Positions 36,198 through 48,531 of a stretch of DNA of 64,000 nt are shown here, one piece after another. The DNA is from Allobosea vaviloviae. Lineage in GTDB: Bacteria; Pseudomonadota; Alphaproteobacteria; Rhizobiales; Beijerinckiaceae. The stretch lies in contig NZ_LGSZ01000048.1 in assembly GCF_001298265.1 (NCBI RefSeq), positions 124,001-188,000 of the forward strand, read 5' to 3'. The position numbers and the translations under genes were made by a program. The notes beneath the pieces were generated by a model, which did not search any database, was not told the DNA's origin, and worked only from the letters and a program-made list of their open reading frames with translations. Within the stretch, counting starts at the first letter, position 1. Each line of letters starts with the position of its first letter.

Positions 36198-36938
36198 CTA
36201 CCCGAACGCGTGCAGCCCCGCTCCGTTGCGCTTGAGCCAGGCCTCGGCCTCCTCGGTGCCCGGGCAGAGCTTGTGGGTCAGGGCCCAGAAGCGATGCGAA
36301 TGGTTCATCTCCTTGAGATGGGCGACCTCATGGGCCGCGAGATAGTCCAGCACCAAAGGCGGGGCCAGGATCAGGCGCCAGGAGAAGTTCAGATGCCCCT
36401 GCGAGGAGCAGGAGCCCCAGCGGCTCGTGGTGTCGCGGATCGTGATCTTGCGGGCGGGGATGCCGAGCGCGGCGGTATGGCGGCGCACCGCCTCCTCCAG
36501 ATCCTCCAGCGCGGCGCGACGCAGGAAATCCTTGATCCGGCGCGCGACATGGGCGCCTTCACCGGCGACGGCGAGGATCGGCTGACCGTCCTGATCGACC
36601 GTCGCATGGGTGACGCCGCGCGCCTTCGACCAATGCACGATGCGGTGTGGCCTGCCGCGAAACGGCACCATCTGGCCGGGCTCGAACGGCACGCCCTGCG
36701 GGCGCTTGGCGACCCGCGCCGCGATCCAGCCGCCATGGTTCTCGGCGAAGAGCCGCCCGGTGGCGAAATCGGCGCGCTCAGGCAGGGTCAGGGTGATCTC
36801 GCCGGTGGCCTGCGAGACGCGCAGCGTCATCCGCCGCGCGCTCGCCCGGCGCTTGACCGCGACGGGATAGAGCATGCCGCCATGGGGTACCTCGATCCGC
36901 TCCGGATCGGGCTTGCGCTTGAACAGGGAGAGCCGCAT
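36198..36938 (-). CDS. YgjP/SprT-like zinc metallopeptidase (DUF45/M48-type)
   Basis: 246 residues. Zinc signature HEVAHLKEMNHSHRFW: His203, Glu204, His207, with a further ligand candidate at His213 or 215. Preceded by TTSRWGSCSSQGHLNFSWRLI, the constant block of the YgjP family. The N-terminal part (RMTLRVSQATGEITLTLP; GGWIAARVAKRPQGVPF) is a small beta domain. Cellular substrate unknown. Same direction as thiC-thiM upstream but separated from thiM by 65 bases. Confidence 0.9.
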   Translation of the reverse strand: MRLSLFKRKPDPERIEVPHGGMLYPVAVKRRASARRMTLRVSQATGEITLTLPERADFATGRLFAENHGGWIAARVAKRPQGVPFEPGQMVPFRGRPHRIVHWSKARGVTHATVDQDGQPILAVAGEGAHVARRIKDFLRRAALEDLEEAVRRHTAALGIPARKITIRDTTSRWGSCSSQGHLNFSWRLILAPPLVLDYLAAHEVAHLKEMNHSHRFWALTHKLCPGTEEAEAWLKRNGAGLHAFG

Positions 36939-37003
36939 CGGCTGCGATTGTGCGGGATTCGGGGCCGGTGCGGAAGGGGCTTGTCGGCCGGACCGGATCG
37001 GTC

Positions 37004-39657
<2,654 letters not shown>

Positions 39658-39718
39658 TCAGGAGATCCGGCGTCGAAGCGGTCTAGTGCTGTGATGCGGA
39701 CGCAAATATGCCGGCGCC

Positions 39719-39812
39719 GCGTTCCAGTCCCTCCGCCGGCATGACCCGGATCAGGTTCGATGGGTTCGGCCATCAGGCCATCTCAGCTCTTGCGAGCACC
39801 CCTCGGAACGAG
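39719..39812 (-). ncRNA. TPP (thi-box) riboswitch controlling thiC-thiM
   Basis: Read on the minus strand: GTTCCGAGGGGTGCTCG, then AGCTGAGATGG with the invariant CTGAGA, and GAACCTGATCCGGGTCATGC followed by GGCGGAGGGACTGGAAC. The end segments GTTCC and GGAAC pair as P1 (39805-39809 with 39721-39725). These are the conserved pyrimidine- and pyrophosphate-sensing helices of the thi-box. It should reduce expression of thiC-thiM when thiamine pyrophosphate is plentiful; whether by blocking translation or transcription was not determined. Confidence 0.95.
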
Positions 39813-39850
39813 CGCGAGGTTAGGCGGATGTATGACGATGTGCAACCGTC

Positions 39851-40048
39851 TCAGGCGGTGATGTCGACGGCCTGTCCCTGCCCTGCCGGCAAGGCGGCTT
39901 GCGTCTGCTCCAGACTCTGCTGAAGCAGCGCGACGACGGACTGATCGGCCTGCGCCTGCTGCCGCAGAAATTCGGTCTGCAGCACCTGCTGCGTCGCGCT
40001 GGCTTGGGTCACGGCGAAGCTTTGGACGATGGCGAGGGAATCACTCAT
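39851..40048 (-). CDS. Small YjfB-like putative motility protein
   Basis: 65 residues: MSDSLAIVQSFAVTQASATQQVLQTEFLRQQAQADQ split by Gln/Ala-rich helices. It resembles the short YjfB/putative motility proteins (DUF family with an amphipathic helix and a terminal VDITA). A strong GGAGGCG ribosome site precedes ATG 40048. No flagellar genes are nearby, so a motility role is a family label only. Moderately sure it is a real gene; weakly sure of the family. Confidence 0.65.
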   Translation of the reverse strand: MSDSLAIVQSFAVTQASATQQVLQTEFLRQQAQADQSVVALLQQSLEQTQAALPAGQGQAVDITA

Positions 40049-40135
40049 GAACGCGCCTCCTGCCCCTGGCATAGGCTGATGACGTTGACCGATCGTGAAT
40101 CGCAGGCCGGCGAAAGCCGCGTTCCGTTGGTGTTC

Positions 40136-40432
40136 TCACGGTGCGATGATCGACTGGACCGGGCGCGGCATCGGCACGTCGCGGTCGAGGCGGGGCTGTG
40201 CGATCTGAGCCTGCTGGCGGCGTTCGATCCGGCTGCGGGCCATGGCGCTCTCGACCAGGGCCGCGTCGGGATCGATCCTGACCGGTGCAGGCTTTTGCGG
40301 AGCGGCGAGCGTGTGCGGGCGGGACATCGGCGGCAACGGAGCCACCACCTTCGTCTGGGCCATGGCGATGGCCGGGACGGCGACCACGCCGATCATGAGG
40401 GCACCGGCCAAAAGGTTGCTGCGAACAGGCAT
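40136..40432 (-). CDS. Small secreted protein of unknown function
   Basis: 98 residues. Begins MPVRSNLLAGALMIGVVAVPAIAMAQTKVV, with a signal peptide cleaved at AMA-QT near residue 26; the mature part is short and basic/Pro-rich (PLPPMSRPHTLAAPQKP; ARSRIERRQQAQIAQP). GGAGC ribosome site 8 bases before the ATG. I do not recognise a domain. Same strand as the OmpA gene, but a terminator separates them. Confidence 0.7.
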   Translation of the reverse strand: MPVRSNLLAGALMIGVVAVPAIAMAQTKVVAPLPPMSRPHTLAAPQKPAPVRIDPDAALVESAMARSRIERRQQAQIAQPRLDRDVPMPRPVQSIIAP

Positions 40433-40528
40433 CGGCTTGCTCCTTTGTCGTCTCACCCCATGGCCAGAATTGGCCTCGCCTGGGATGAAACGACGCGGGC
40501 GTCTTCGCGGTTCCGCCGATGCGGCATC

Positions 40529-40554
40529 AAAAAGGCCGCCTCGCGGCGGCCTTT
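40529..40554 (-). terminator. Rho-independent terminator of the OmpA gene
   Basis: On the minus strand: AAAGGCCGCC, loop GCGA, GGCGGCCTTTTT. Stem of 10 bp followed by five Ts, 27 bases beyond the OmpA stop at 40581. The plus-strand reading ends CTTTCC, so the minus direction is favoured. Confidence 0.88.
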
Positions 40555-40580
40555 CCGTGTCTTTCCAAATTCGCGGCCGA

Positions 40581-42599
40581 TCAGCCGCCCTGCCCTGCCA
40601 GCAACGGCGTGATGCGCCGGAGCGTGACGCGGCGGTTCTGGCGCTCCGCTTCCTGCGTCGGGACCTTGAGATATTGCTCGCCATAGCCTTGCGTCGTGAG
40701 GTTCTCGGGCGGTACGCCGAAGTCCTTGGTGAGGATCTCGGCAACGGATTGGGCCCGGCGGTCCGAGAGCGACAGGTTGTCGATGTCGGGGCCAACGGCG
40801 TCCGTATGACCCTCGACGAGGAAGACCTCGTTGGGCGAGCGCTGCAGCGCACGCCGGATCGACTCCGCGATGACCGAGAGGCGCTGGACCTGACCGGCGG
40901 GAACGATCCACGAGGCCGATTCGAAGGTGACGCTGTCGACGTCGACGCTGCGCATCCGCGCCCGCAGGTCCGGCGAATAGCGCACTTCGTCGAGCGTATA
41001 GCGGCGCGGGATCGGCGCGACCGGCGGTGCCACCATCGTCTCGTAGATCAATTGCTGATCGGCCTGTTCCGCATCGACGATGTAGCGATCGCGCGGGATG
41101 CGCAGGGCCGGCCGCTCCAGCACGACGATCTCGTCCGAGAAGCGATCGCTGGGCCGATCACGCCTGGTGTTGTCGATGATGATGACCTCTCGCCCGTCGC
41201 GATCGAGCCTTGTGCGCCGGATCAGGCGGCCATCGGCGTCGGTCACGGTGACGATGCGGCTGCCGTCGGCTCGCTCGAAGACGGTCCGGTTCTCGCCGCC
41301 GCGTCGCTCGGTGCGGCCTTCCAGCCCGAGATCGCGGAAGCGCTGCGTCTCGTCGCGGCGGATGATCGTGCGGTCGTCGTCGCGGATGATGGTCCGGCCC
41401 GGCTCGCGGATGATGGTGACGTCGCCCTCGCGCCGCTCCTCGCGTCGGCCACGTACGTCCTCGAGCTGATCGGCGCCCTGCGTCGCCATGATGCCGCCGA
41501 GGATCGCCGCGCCGGCACCGATCGCAGCAGCGCCACCGAGCCCGATTCCGCCGCGACGACCCTGGCGCGGATCGACTGCGGGCGGCTGGCCGGGAGCGGA
41601 CGGCTGACCGGGAGTCACAGTGGGAGCCGCGGCCGGCGGCTGGCCCGGAGCCGGTGGCTGGCCGGGACCTGCGCCGGGAGCAGCGGGCGGCACGGCTTGC
41701 GTCTGGCCGGGGCGAGACCGGCCGTCACGCGGGGGAGCCCCGGGTGCCCTGCCCGCAGGCGGGGCTGCTGGCGCGGCCTGCGGCGCTGGCGCAGGAGCAG
41801 GAGCAGCCGAGGGCTGCGGAGGCGCTGCGGCGGGAGGTGCTGCCTGCGGTGCCGCCGGCGGCACGGGTGCGGTCTGGGGTGCAGGCGCCGTGTGTGGCGC
41901 AAGCGGGGCGCCAGGCTGAGCCGGCGCGGGCTGCGGGGGTGCGCCCGGCTGCGGAGCGGCGCGCGGCGCTGTCGGCGCGGAGGGCGCAGGCGCGGTGGCC
42001 GGCGCGCGTTGGGTTGGGGCCGCCGCAGGTGGGACAGGCCGCGCGGGATCGGCGGCCGGCGGGCGCGGGGGCGTCGGGCGAACAGCGGGCTCGCCATTGG
42101 CGGGCGGCACCGGAACCGGGCGCGGGGCCGTTTGCCCCGGAGCCGGCGCGACGGGCGCAGGGATCGGCGGCGCGCGGCGCGGTTCTGGCGCGGCGGCAGG
42201 CGGTGCGGCCGGGGGCGGCGCAGCCTGGGCGGGTGGCGGCGCAGCCTGGACAGGTGGCGGCGCAGCCTGGGCTGGCACAGGGGGACGCGGAGCAGCGGGC
42301 GGAGCGGCGGACGGGGCCGGTGGCGCAACCGGGCGCTGGACCGCCGGAGGCGCACCGGCTGCGGGCGCGGCCGGCCCCGGTGCGCCTGGGGCCACGGGAG
42401 CGCCGGGGGCTCGCGGCACGCCGGGAGCACGTTCGCGGCGCGGCTGGCCGGGCTGGTCGTCGGCTGGAGCCGGCGGCGGCGCCTGAGCGAGGTCGAAGGA
42501 CGGAGGCAGCGTTGTCGTGGGAGCCGCGAAACCGCCCTGCGCCAGCACGATAGCGGGCAGGATGGTGCCGACCAGAAGCCAATTCTTGGTACGCGTCAT
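40581..42599 (-). CDS. OmpA-family peptidoglycan-binding outer-membrane protein with long Pro/Ala/Gln-rich region
   Basis: 672 residues. Signal peptide NWLLVGTILPAIVLAQGGFAAP at the start (ATG 42599). Then a low-complexity region of roughly 300 residues made of PAPQAAPA / APPPVQAAPPP-like units, a Gly/Ala segment (GLGGAAAIGAGAAILGGIMA), a charged region rich in RR/DD pairs (REPGRTIIRDDDRTIIRRDE) and the C-terminal OmpA domain: VEGHTDAVGPDIDNLSLSDRRAQSV, then NRRVTLRRI, which anchors the protein to peptidoglycan. Whether it is a porin-like or a lipoprotein-like anchor is unclear; no lipobox. Mono-cistronic, with terminator 40529-40554. Confidence 0.88.
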   Translation of the reverse strand: MTRTKNWLLVGTILPAIVLAQGGFAAPTTTLPPSFDLAQAPPPAPADDQPGQPRRERAPGVPRAPGAPVAPGAPGPAAPAAGAPPAVQRPVAPPAPSAAPPAAPRPPVPAQAAPPPVQAAPPPAQAAPPPAAPPAAAPEPRRAPPIPAPVAPAPGQTAPRPVPVPPANGEPAVRPTPPRPPAADPARPVPPAAAPTQRAPATAPAPSAPTAPRAAPQPGAPPQPAPAQPGAPLAPHTAPAPQTAPVPPAAPQAAPPAAAPPQPSAAPAPAPAPQAAPAAPPAGRAPGAPPRDGRSRPGQTQAVPPAAPGAGPGQPPAPGQPPAAAPTVTPGQPSAPGQPPAVDPRQGRRGGIGLGGAAAIGAGAAILGGIMATQGADQLEDVRGRREERREGDVTIIREPGRTIIRDDDRTIIRRDETQRFRDLGLEGRTERRGGENRTVFERADGSRIVTVTDADGRLIRRTRLDRDGREVIIIDNTRRDRPSDRFSDEIVVLERPALRIPRDRYIVDAEQADQQLIYETMVAPPVAPIPRRYTLDEVRYSPDLRARMRSVDVDSVTFESASWIVPAGQVQRLSVIAESIRRALQRSPNEVFLVEGHTDAVGPDIDNLSLSDRRAQSVAEILTKDFGVPPENLTTQGYGEQYLKVPTQEAERQNRRVTLRRITPLLAGQGG

Positions 42600-42739
42600 G
42601 AGATCCGTTTCCAGTTCAACTGCGAGCCAGAACGCACCCGATGCGCTGAACCCGTCCTGAACCAAAAACGGCGGAAATCGGGCTTGGTTCCGCGCCGCGA
42701 GAGATCGCGGCAGGGCCATCCGCCCGGAACCACCTCAAT

Positions 42740-42765
42740 CCCGTGCCAGGCATGCCCGGCACGGG
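42740..42765 (-). terminator. Weak terminator-like hairpin after the NodB-fold hydrolase gene
   Basis: CCCGTGCC ... GGCACGGG, 8-bp arms with an inner GGCATGCC palindrome, 18 bases beyond the stop at 42783 on the minus strand. There is no T run, so it may need Rho or may be only an RNA-stability hairpin. Confidence 0.35.
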
Positions 42766-42782
42766 GTCTTGAGCGGGGAAAT

Positions 42783-43682
42783 TCAGATGCCGGATTCCGC
42801 CTTCACGAAAGCGGCGATCTCGGCATGGCTGGCGAACCAGACATCCGGCATCTCCTTGATATGGGCGATCAGCTTTTCGAGGATCCAGATGCGCGAGCGG
42901 TAGGTGATGACATGCGGATGCATGGTCAGCAGGAACAGCCCGCCCTCCTCATAGGCGCGGTCGAATTCGCGCCGGAAGATGTCGAACACGACCTCGGGCG
43001 CCGTATAGGGCCGCAGCGCCTGGAAGCGGTTCATGTTGAAATAGACCGCGTCGTCGCGAATCCACTCGACCGGCAATTCGACCATGCCGGTCGGCTCGCC
43101 CTTCTCGACGATCTCGTAGGGGTCGTCATCGGCGAAGAGCGATGAATCATAGAGCAGGCCGAGTTCGCGCTCGATCGACAGCGTCACCTCCGAGAAATCC
43201 CAGGAGGGGGTGCGCATGCCCACAGGCCTGACGCCCGTGATCTTTTCCAGCGTGTCGGCTGAGCGCAGATGCAGCTCGCGCTCTGCGTCTGGTGGAACCG
43301 CCGTGTTGACCTCGTGAATCCAGCCATGCAGGCCGATCTCGTGACCTTCGGCGATGACGCGGCGCTGCTCGTCGGGGTAGAGCAAAGCCGTCACGGCCGG
43401 CACGAAGAAGGTCGCCTGGATGTCCTCCTTCTTCATCAAATCGAGGATGCGGGGCATGCCGACGCGATTGCCGTATTGCCCCCAGGAGAGCCGCCCGACC
43501 GACTTGCCGCCGTCGCGCAGTTCGTTGGTCTCATGATCGACGTCGAAGGAGAGGGCGACCGCGCAGCGGGCGCCGTTCCGCCATTTTGCCGGCTTCAGAT
43601 TGCGGCCGGCGCGGACGCGCTCGACCTTGGCGCGCCAGGTCTCTTCCGGCCACTGCCAGGGGAGAAGTTCGGGTTCGGACAT
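42783..43682 (-). CDS. NodB-fold polysaccharide deacetylase-family hydrolase (PuuE/cyclic-imidase-like)
   Basis: 299 residues, start ATG 43682 after a GGAGACC ribosome site. NodB-homology fold: VALSFDVDHETNELRDG (catalytic Asp region), FFVPAVTALLY, HEIGLHGWIHE (metal His), GVRPVGMRTPSWDFSE, LTMHPHVITYRSRIW. The pattern fits the branch that includes PuuE allantoinases and a Pseudomonas cyclic imide hydrolase more than chitin deacetylases. The neighbours (amide hydrolases and a peptide-type importer) support action on a small cyclic imide or amide after import; that is inference. Confidence 0.87.
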   Translation of the reverse strand: MSEPELLPWQWPEETWRAKVERVRAGRNLKPAKWRNGARCAVALSFDVDHETNELRDGGKSVGRLSWGQYGNRVGMPRILDLMKKEDIQATFFVPAVTALLYPDEQRRVIAEGHEIGLHGWIHEVNTAVPPDAERELHLRSADTLEKITGVRPVGMRTPSWDFSEVTLSIERELGLLYDSSLFADDDPYEIVEKGEPTGMVELPVEWIRDDAVYFNMNRFQALRPYTAPEVVFDIFRREFDRAYEEGGLFLLTMHPHVITYRSRIWILEKLIAHIKEMPDVWFASHAEIAAFVKAESGI

Positions 43683-43709
43683 GATGTGGTCTCCTTTGCT
43701 GTCTTCGCC

Positions 43710-43785
43710 GTCATTGCGAGCGCAGCGAAGCAATCCAGCGTCTCGCCGTGGCCCTTCTGGATTGCTTCGCTCCGCTCGCAATGAC
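43710..43785. repeat. Inverted repeat family 1, copy between ATPase and NodB-fold gene
   Basis: Two 29-base arms (43710-43738 and 43757-43785) beginning GTCATTGCGAG and ending GAAGCAATCCAG, complementary with one mismatch around a short spacer. Almost the same element as at 45522-45610 and 47539-47616. Confidence 0.92.
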
Positions 43786-43792
43786 GGAAGGG

Positions 43793-45496
<1,704 letters not shown>

Positions 45497-45521
45497 CGGC
45501 GGGGCTCCGATGGCTTTTGCC

Positions 45522-45610
45522 GTCATTGCGAGGAGGCGCAGCCGACGAAGCAATCCAGGCGCGGCAGAGCTCTACGCCCCCCTGGATTGCTTCGCTACGC
45601 TCGCAATGAC
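45522..45610. repeat. Inverted repeat family 1, copy between permease and ATPase genes
   Basis: Right arm CTGGATTGCTTCGCTACGCT then CGCAATGAC. The left arm is expanded by about 8 bases (GCGAGGAGGCGCAGCCGACG). Same arm ends as the other copies, so the pairing is retained at the two ends with a bulge. Confidence 0.88.
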
Positions 45611-45622
45611 GAAGAGCGCGGT

Positions 45623-46534
45623 TCATCGCTTCAGCCTCGGATTGACCTGGTCGCGGATGCGGTCGCCGACGAGGTTGATGGCGACGATCAGCACGATCAG
45701 CGCAATGCCGGGATAGATCGAGATCCAGTAGCGGCCCGACAGCATGTACTGGAAGCCGTTCGAGATCAGCATGCCCAGCGACGGCTCGGTGACGGGCAGG
45801 CCGACGCCGAGGAAGGACAGCGTCGCCTCCAGCGCAATCGCGCTCGCCACCTGCACCGTCGCGACGACGATCAGCGGCGGCAGGCAGTTGGGGAAGATGT
45901 GCTTGAGCACCACGCGCCAGGCCGGCAGCGGCGTCGAGAGCACCGCCTCGACATAGTCCTTGCCGCGCTCGGCCGAGGCCGCGCCATGGGCGGTGCGAGC
46001 GAAATAGGCGTATTGAGCCGCTGCCAGCGCGGCGATGAGCTGGGCCTTGCCCTGCCCGAGCAGGGCCGAGAGGACGAGCGCCAGCAGGATCGCCGGGAAG
46101 GCGAGCTGGAGGTCGATCACCCGCATGATGAAGGCCTCCCAGCGCCCGCCGAGATAGGCCGCGCCGACGCCCAGCGTGACGCCGACGACGAAGGCGAGCG
46201 AGCCGGCGATCAGGCCCATCTGCAAGGAGATGCGCAGGCCGTAGAGGATCGCCGAGAACAGGTCGCGGCCTTGCGCGTCGGTGCCGAGGATATGGGTGTA
46301 GCCGGCCGAGCCGACGAAGCCCGGCGGCCGGCGGGCATCCATCAGGACGAGATTGGCGAGATCATAAGGGTTCTGCGGGGCGACCAGCGGCGCGAAGATC
46401 GCGACGCCGAGCATCAGCACGACGACGGCGAGCGCCATGACTGCGACCTTGCTCTCGCGAAACTCGGCCCAGAAGCGGGCCACCGGAGAAATCTCTTTCC
46501 CGTGAGAGGATGTTGCGGGCGAAATCCGGCTCAT
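45623..46534 (-). CDS. Peptide-type ABC transporter permease (DppC/OppC family)
   Basis: 303 residues, start ATG 46534 overlapping the upstream permease stop as ATGA. Landmarks: RESKVAVMALAVVVLMLGVAIF first helix, HILGTDAQGRDLFSAILYGLRISLQ, coupling loop GKDYVEAVLSTPLPAWRVVLKHI, SFLGVGLP, and terminal RIRDQVNPRLKR. Forms the channel with the DppB-type permease. Confidence 0.95.
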   Translation of the reverse strand: MSRISPATSSHGKEISPVARFWAEFRESKVAVMALAVVVLMLGVAIFAPLVAPQNPYDLANLVLMDARRPPGFVGSAGYTHILGTDAQGRDLFSAILYGLRISLQMGLIAGSLAFVVGVTLGVGAAYLGGRWEAFIMRVIDLQLAFPAILLALVLSALLGQGKAQLIAALAAAQYAYFARTAHGAASAERGKDYVEAVLSTPLPAWRVVLKHIFPNCLPPLIVVATVQVASAIALEATLSFLGVGLPVTEPSLGMLISNGFQYMLSGRYWISIYPGIALIVLIVAINLVGDRIRDQVNPRLKR

Positions 46535-47505
46535 CGCGAACCCGCCCGGCGCAGCCGCGGATCGAGCCCGACATAGGCGAGATCGACGAGGAAATTGATC
46601 ATGATGAAGACGAAGGAGACGAGCATCAGATAGGCCACCATCACCGGCCGATCGAGCGAGGTGATGGAATCGATGATCAGCTTGCCGATGCCGGGCCAGG
46701 AAAAGATCGTCTCGGTGACCACCGCAAAGGCCAGCGTCGAAGCGAATTCGAGGCCGAACACGGTGACGAGCGGGATCGCGATCAGCCGCAGCACATGCCG
46801 GCGCAGCACCGTCCATTCCGAGAGGCCAGCGGCGCGGGCGAACTTGACGGTGTCCGACAGCATCGCCTCGCGGGTGCCGGCGCGGGCCAGGCGGGTCATC
46901 AAGGCGAGCTTGAAGAAGGCGAGGTTGGCCGCCGGCAGCAGGAGATGGCTCAGCCCGTTGGCGGTCAGGAAGCTCCATTCGATGCCGAAGAGCGGCAGGG
47001 TCGCGCCGCGACCACCGGCGGGCAGCCATTGCAGCTCGACGGCAAAGGCGATGATCAGCACGAGGCCGATCCAGAAGGTCGGCACCGAGAAGCCCAGGAT
47101 CGAGATCGTCATGATCGCCTTGGCGGCGAGACCGTCCGGGCGGTAACCGGCATAGATGCCGGCGGGGATGCCGATCAGGGCCGCGCCGACGACCGCCGCG
47201 AGCGTCAGCTCCAGCGTTGCCGGCAGACGCGACAGGATGAGGTCCAGCACCGGCATGCCGAAGACGAAGGAGCGGCCGAAATCGCCCTGCAGGATACGCC
47301 CGAGGAAGGTGAAATACTGGACATAGAGCGGCTGATCGAGGCCGTAGCGCGCGATCGTGTCGAGCCGGATGTCCTGGCTGACATCAGGCCCGATCAGCAC
47401 GTCGATCGGGTTGCCGATGGCGTAGACGCCGACGAAGACCAGCGCCGACATGACCAGCATGACGACCAGCGCCTGCCCCAACCTGCCGAGGATGTGGCCT
47501 AGCAT
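46531..47505 (-). CDS. Peptide-type ABC transporter permease (DppB/OppB family)
   Basis: 324 residues from ATG 47505. First helix GRLGQALVVMLVMSALVFVG, LDQPLYVQYFTFLGRILQGDFGRSF, coupling loop SDTVKFARAAGLSEWTVLRRHVLRLIAIPLV, ETIFSWPGIGKLIIDSI, and the DppB ending VDLAYVGLDPRLR. Co-operonic with the DppC-type permease through a 4-base overlap. Confidence 0.95.
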   Translation of the reverse strand: MLGHILGRLGQALVVMLVMSALVFVGVYAIGNPIDVLIGPDVSQDIRLDTIARYGLDQPLYVQYFTFLGRILQGDFGRSFVFGMPVLDLILSRLPATLELTLAAVVGAALIGIPAGIYAGYRPDGLAAKAIMTISILGFSVPTFWIGLVLIIAFAVELQWLPAGGRGATLPLFGIEWSFLTANGLSHLLLPAANLAFFKLALMTRLARAGTREAMLSDTVKFARAAGLSEWTVLRRHVLRLIAIPLVTVFGLEFASTLAFAVVTETIFSWPGIGKLIIDSITSLDRPVMVAYLMLVSFVFIMINFLVDLAYVGLDPRLRRAGSR

Positions 47506-47538
47506 GGCGAGACGGCCGCGTGAGGGCAGGAGCCGTCC

Positions 47539-47616
47539 GTCATTGCGAGCGCAGCGAAGCAATCCAGGGGCCGTCGAGCGGACCCGTCTGGATTGCTTCG
47601 CTGCGCTCGCAATGAC
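47539..47616. repeat. Inverted repeat family 1, perfect copy between creatininase and permease genes
   Basis: Two perfectly complementary 29-base arms (47539-47567, 47588-47616), starting GTCATTGCGAG and ending GAAGCAATCCAG, with a 20-base loop. It lies in the 121-base spacer of a same-strand gene pair and could fold to a very stable hairpin in the transcript. Confidence 0.95.
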
Positions 47617-47626
47617 GACATAGCCC

Positions 47627-48376
47627 TCACGGCCAGTTCTCCGTCATCGCGGCCTGCGTCTCCTCGACACCGACCTGCCAGAGGCTGAGCATCTCGTTGT
47701 CGGAGCGCTCGTAGCGGCCGTGGAAATTGCCGTCACCGAGGATCTCGCGCCTCTTGGCCGGGTTGGCGGCCTGGTAGAGGGCTGCGTTGAAGGGCGGCTT
47801 GGAGGCGTCGGGCATGACGACACCCTCAAGCCGCGTCCAGGGGAAATTCTCCATCCACGACGCATGGGAGGCGGCGGGATCGACCGCCTGGACCGCCGCC
47901 TGGAAGCGCGGACCGGCCCACCAGTTGTGCAAGCGCACGCTGGCATCGCTGCGACGGCCCAGCCACTCGGTCGCCAGCGTCATGATCGGCGAATTTCCGC
48001 CATGGCCGTTGACCAACACGATGCGGCGGAAGCCGGAGCGGTAGAACGCCTCGAGGATGTCCTCCATCACGGCGACATAGGTGCTCATACGCAGCGACAC
48101 CGTGCCGGGATAGGCGGCGAAGCTCGGCGTCATGCCATAGGCCAGGACCGGGAAAACCGGCAGGCCGAGCGGCTCGGCCGCGTCGTTGGCCACCTTCTCG
48201 GCCAGGATCGCGTCGGTCGCGAGGCTGAGATAGGCATGCTGCTCGACGCAACCCAAAGGCAGGACGCAGCGATCGTCGCGCTTCGCCTGCGCCTCGATCT
48301 GCATCCAGTTCATCTGCGCAACACGCACGGCCTGATCCTTGCTTCCGATGAAATCGGTCCGAAATGACGTCGTCAT
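47627..48376 (-). CDS. Creatininase-family amidohydrolase
   Basis: 249 residues from ATG 48376. Family landmarks: MNWMQIEAQAKRDDRCVLPLGCVEQHAYLSLATDAI (metal His/Glu region), RRIVLVNGHGGNS and the C-terminal GDGNFHGRYERSDNEM. Members split creatinine, formamides and other cyclic or linear amides using two metals. It is the first gene of the minus-strand set ending at the NodB-fold hydrolase, and lies divergent from a MarR-type regulator, so control by that regulator is a fair inference. Confidence 0.9.
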   Translation of the reverse strand: MTTSFRTDFIGSKDQAVRVAQMNWMQIEAQAKRDDRCVLPLGCVEQHAYLSLATDAILAEKVANDAAEPLGLPVFPVLAYGMTPSFAAYPGTVSLRMSTYVAVMEDILEAFYRSGFRRIVLVNGHGGNSPIMTLATEWLGRRSDASVRLHNWWAGPRFQAAVQAVDPAASHASWMENFPWTRLEGVVMPDASKPPFNAALYQAANPAKRREILGDGNFHGRYERSDNEMLSLWQVGVEETQAAMTENWP

Positions 48377-48490
48377 TTCGGGCGGTTCGCGGTGATCGCG
48401 GAGCGATAGACAGAAAAACGGTTTGCGGGACCACCGCCGCTCCATCATCCTCACTGCCTGCATCCTTGACTCTGCCCTTCGACAGCGTCA

Positions 48491-48506
48491 AGTTCCATTT
48501 GGAACT
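48491..48506. promoter_or_regulatory. Palindromic operator candidate between creatininase and MarR genes
   Basis: AGTTCCATTTGGAACT: perfect palindrome with 7-bp arms and a 2-base centre, 26 bases before the MarR start at 48532 and 115 bases from the creatininase start. Size and location fit an autoregulatory MarR site; no second copy was found by eye. Confidence 0.55.
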
Positions 48507-48531
48507 AATCGGGAGCAGGGAGGGCCTGGGC

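Noticed and set aside
41620..42486. Apparent tandem repeats that might suggest a CRISPR array or minisatellite
   Set aside because: Low-complexity coding DNA for a Pro/Ala linker; no regularly spaced identical repeats with unique spacers.
40242..43145. 967-codon plus-strand frame opposite the OmpA gene
   Set aside because: Arises from the Pro/Ala-rich repeat of the OmpA gene read backwards (Gly/Arg/Ala-rich); the OmpA frame has signal peptide, domain, terminator and ribosome site.
48364..48531. Longer N-terminus for the MarR regulator starting at 48364
   Set aside because: The added residues do not resemble MarR proteins, would overlap the creatininase start region, and cover the operator-like palindrome; ATG 48532 fits better.
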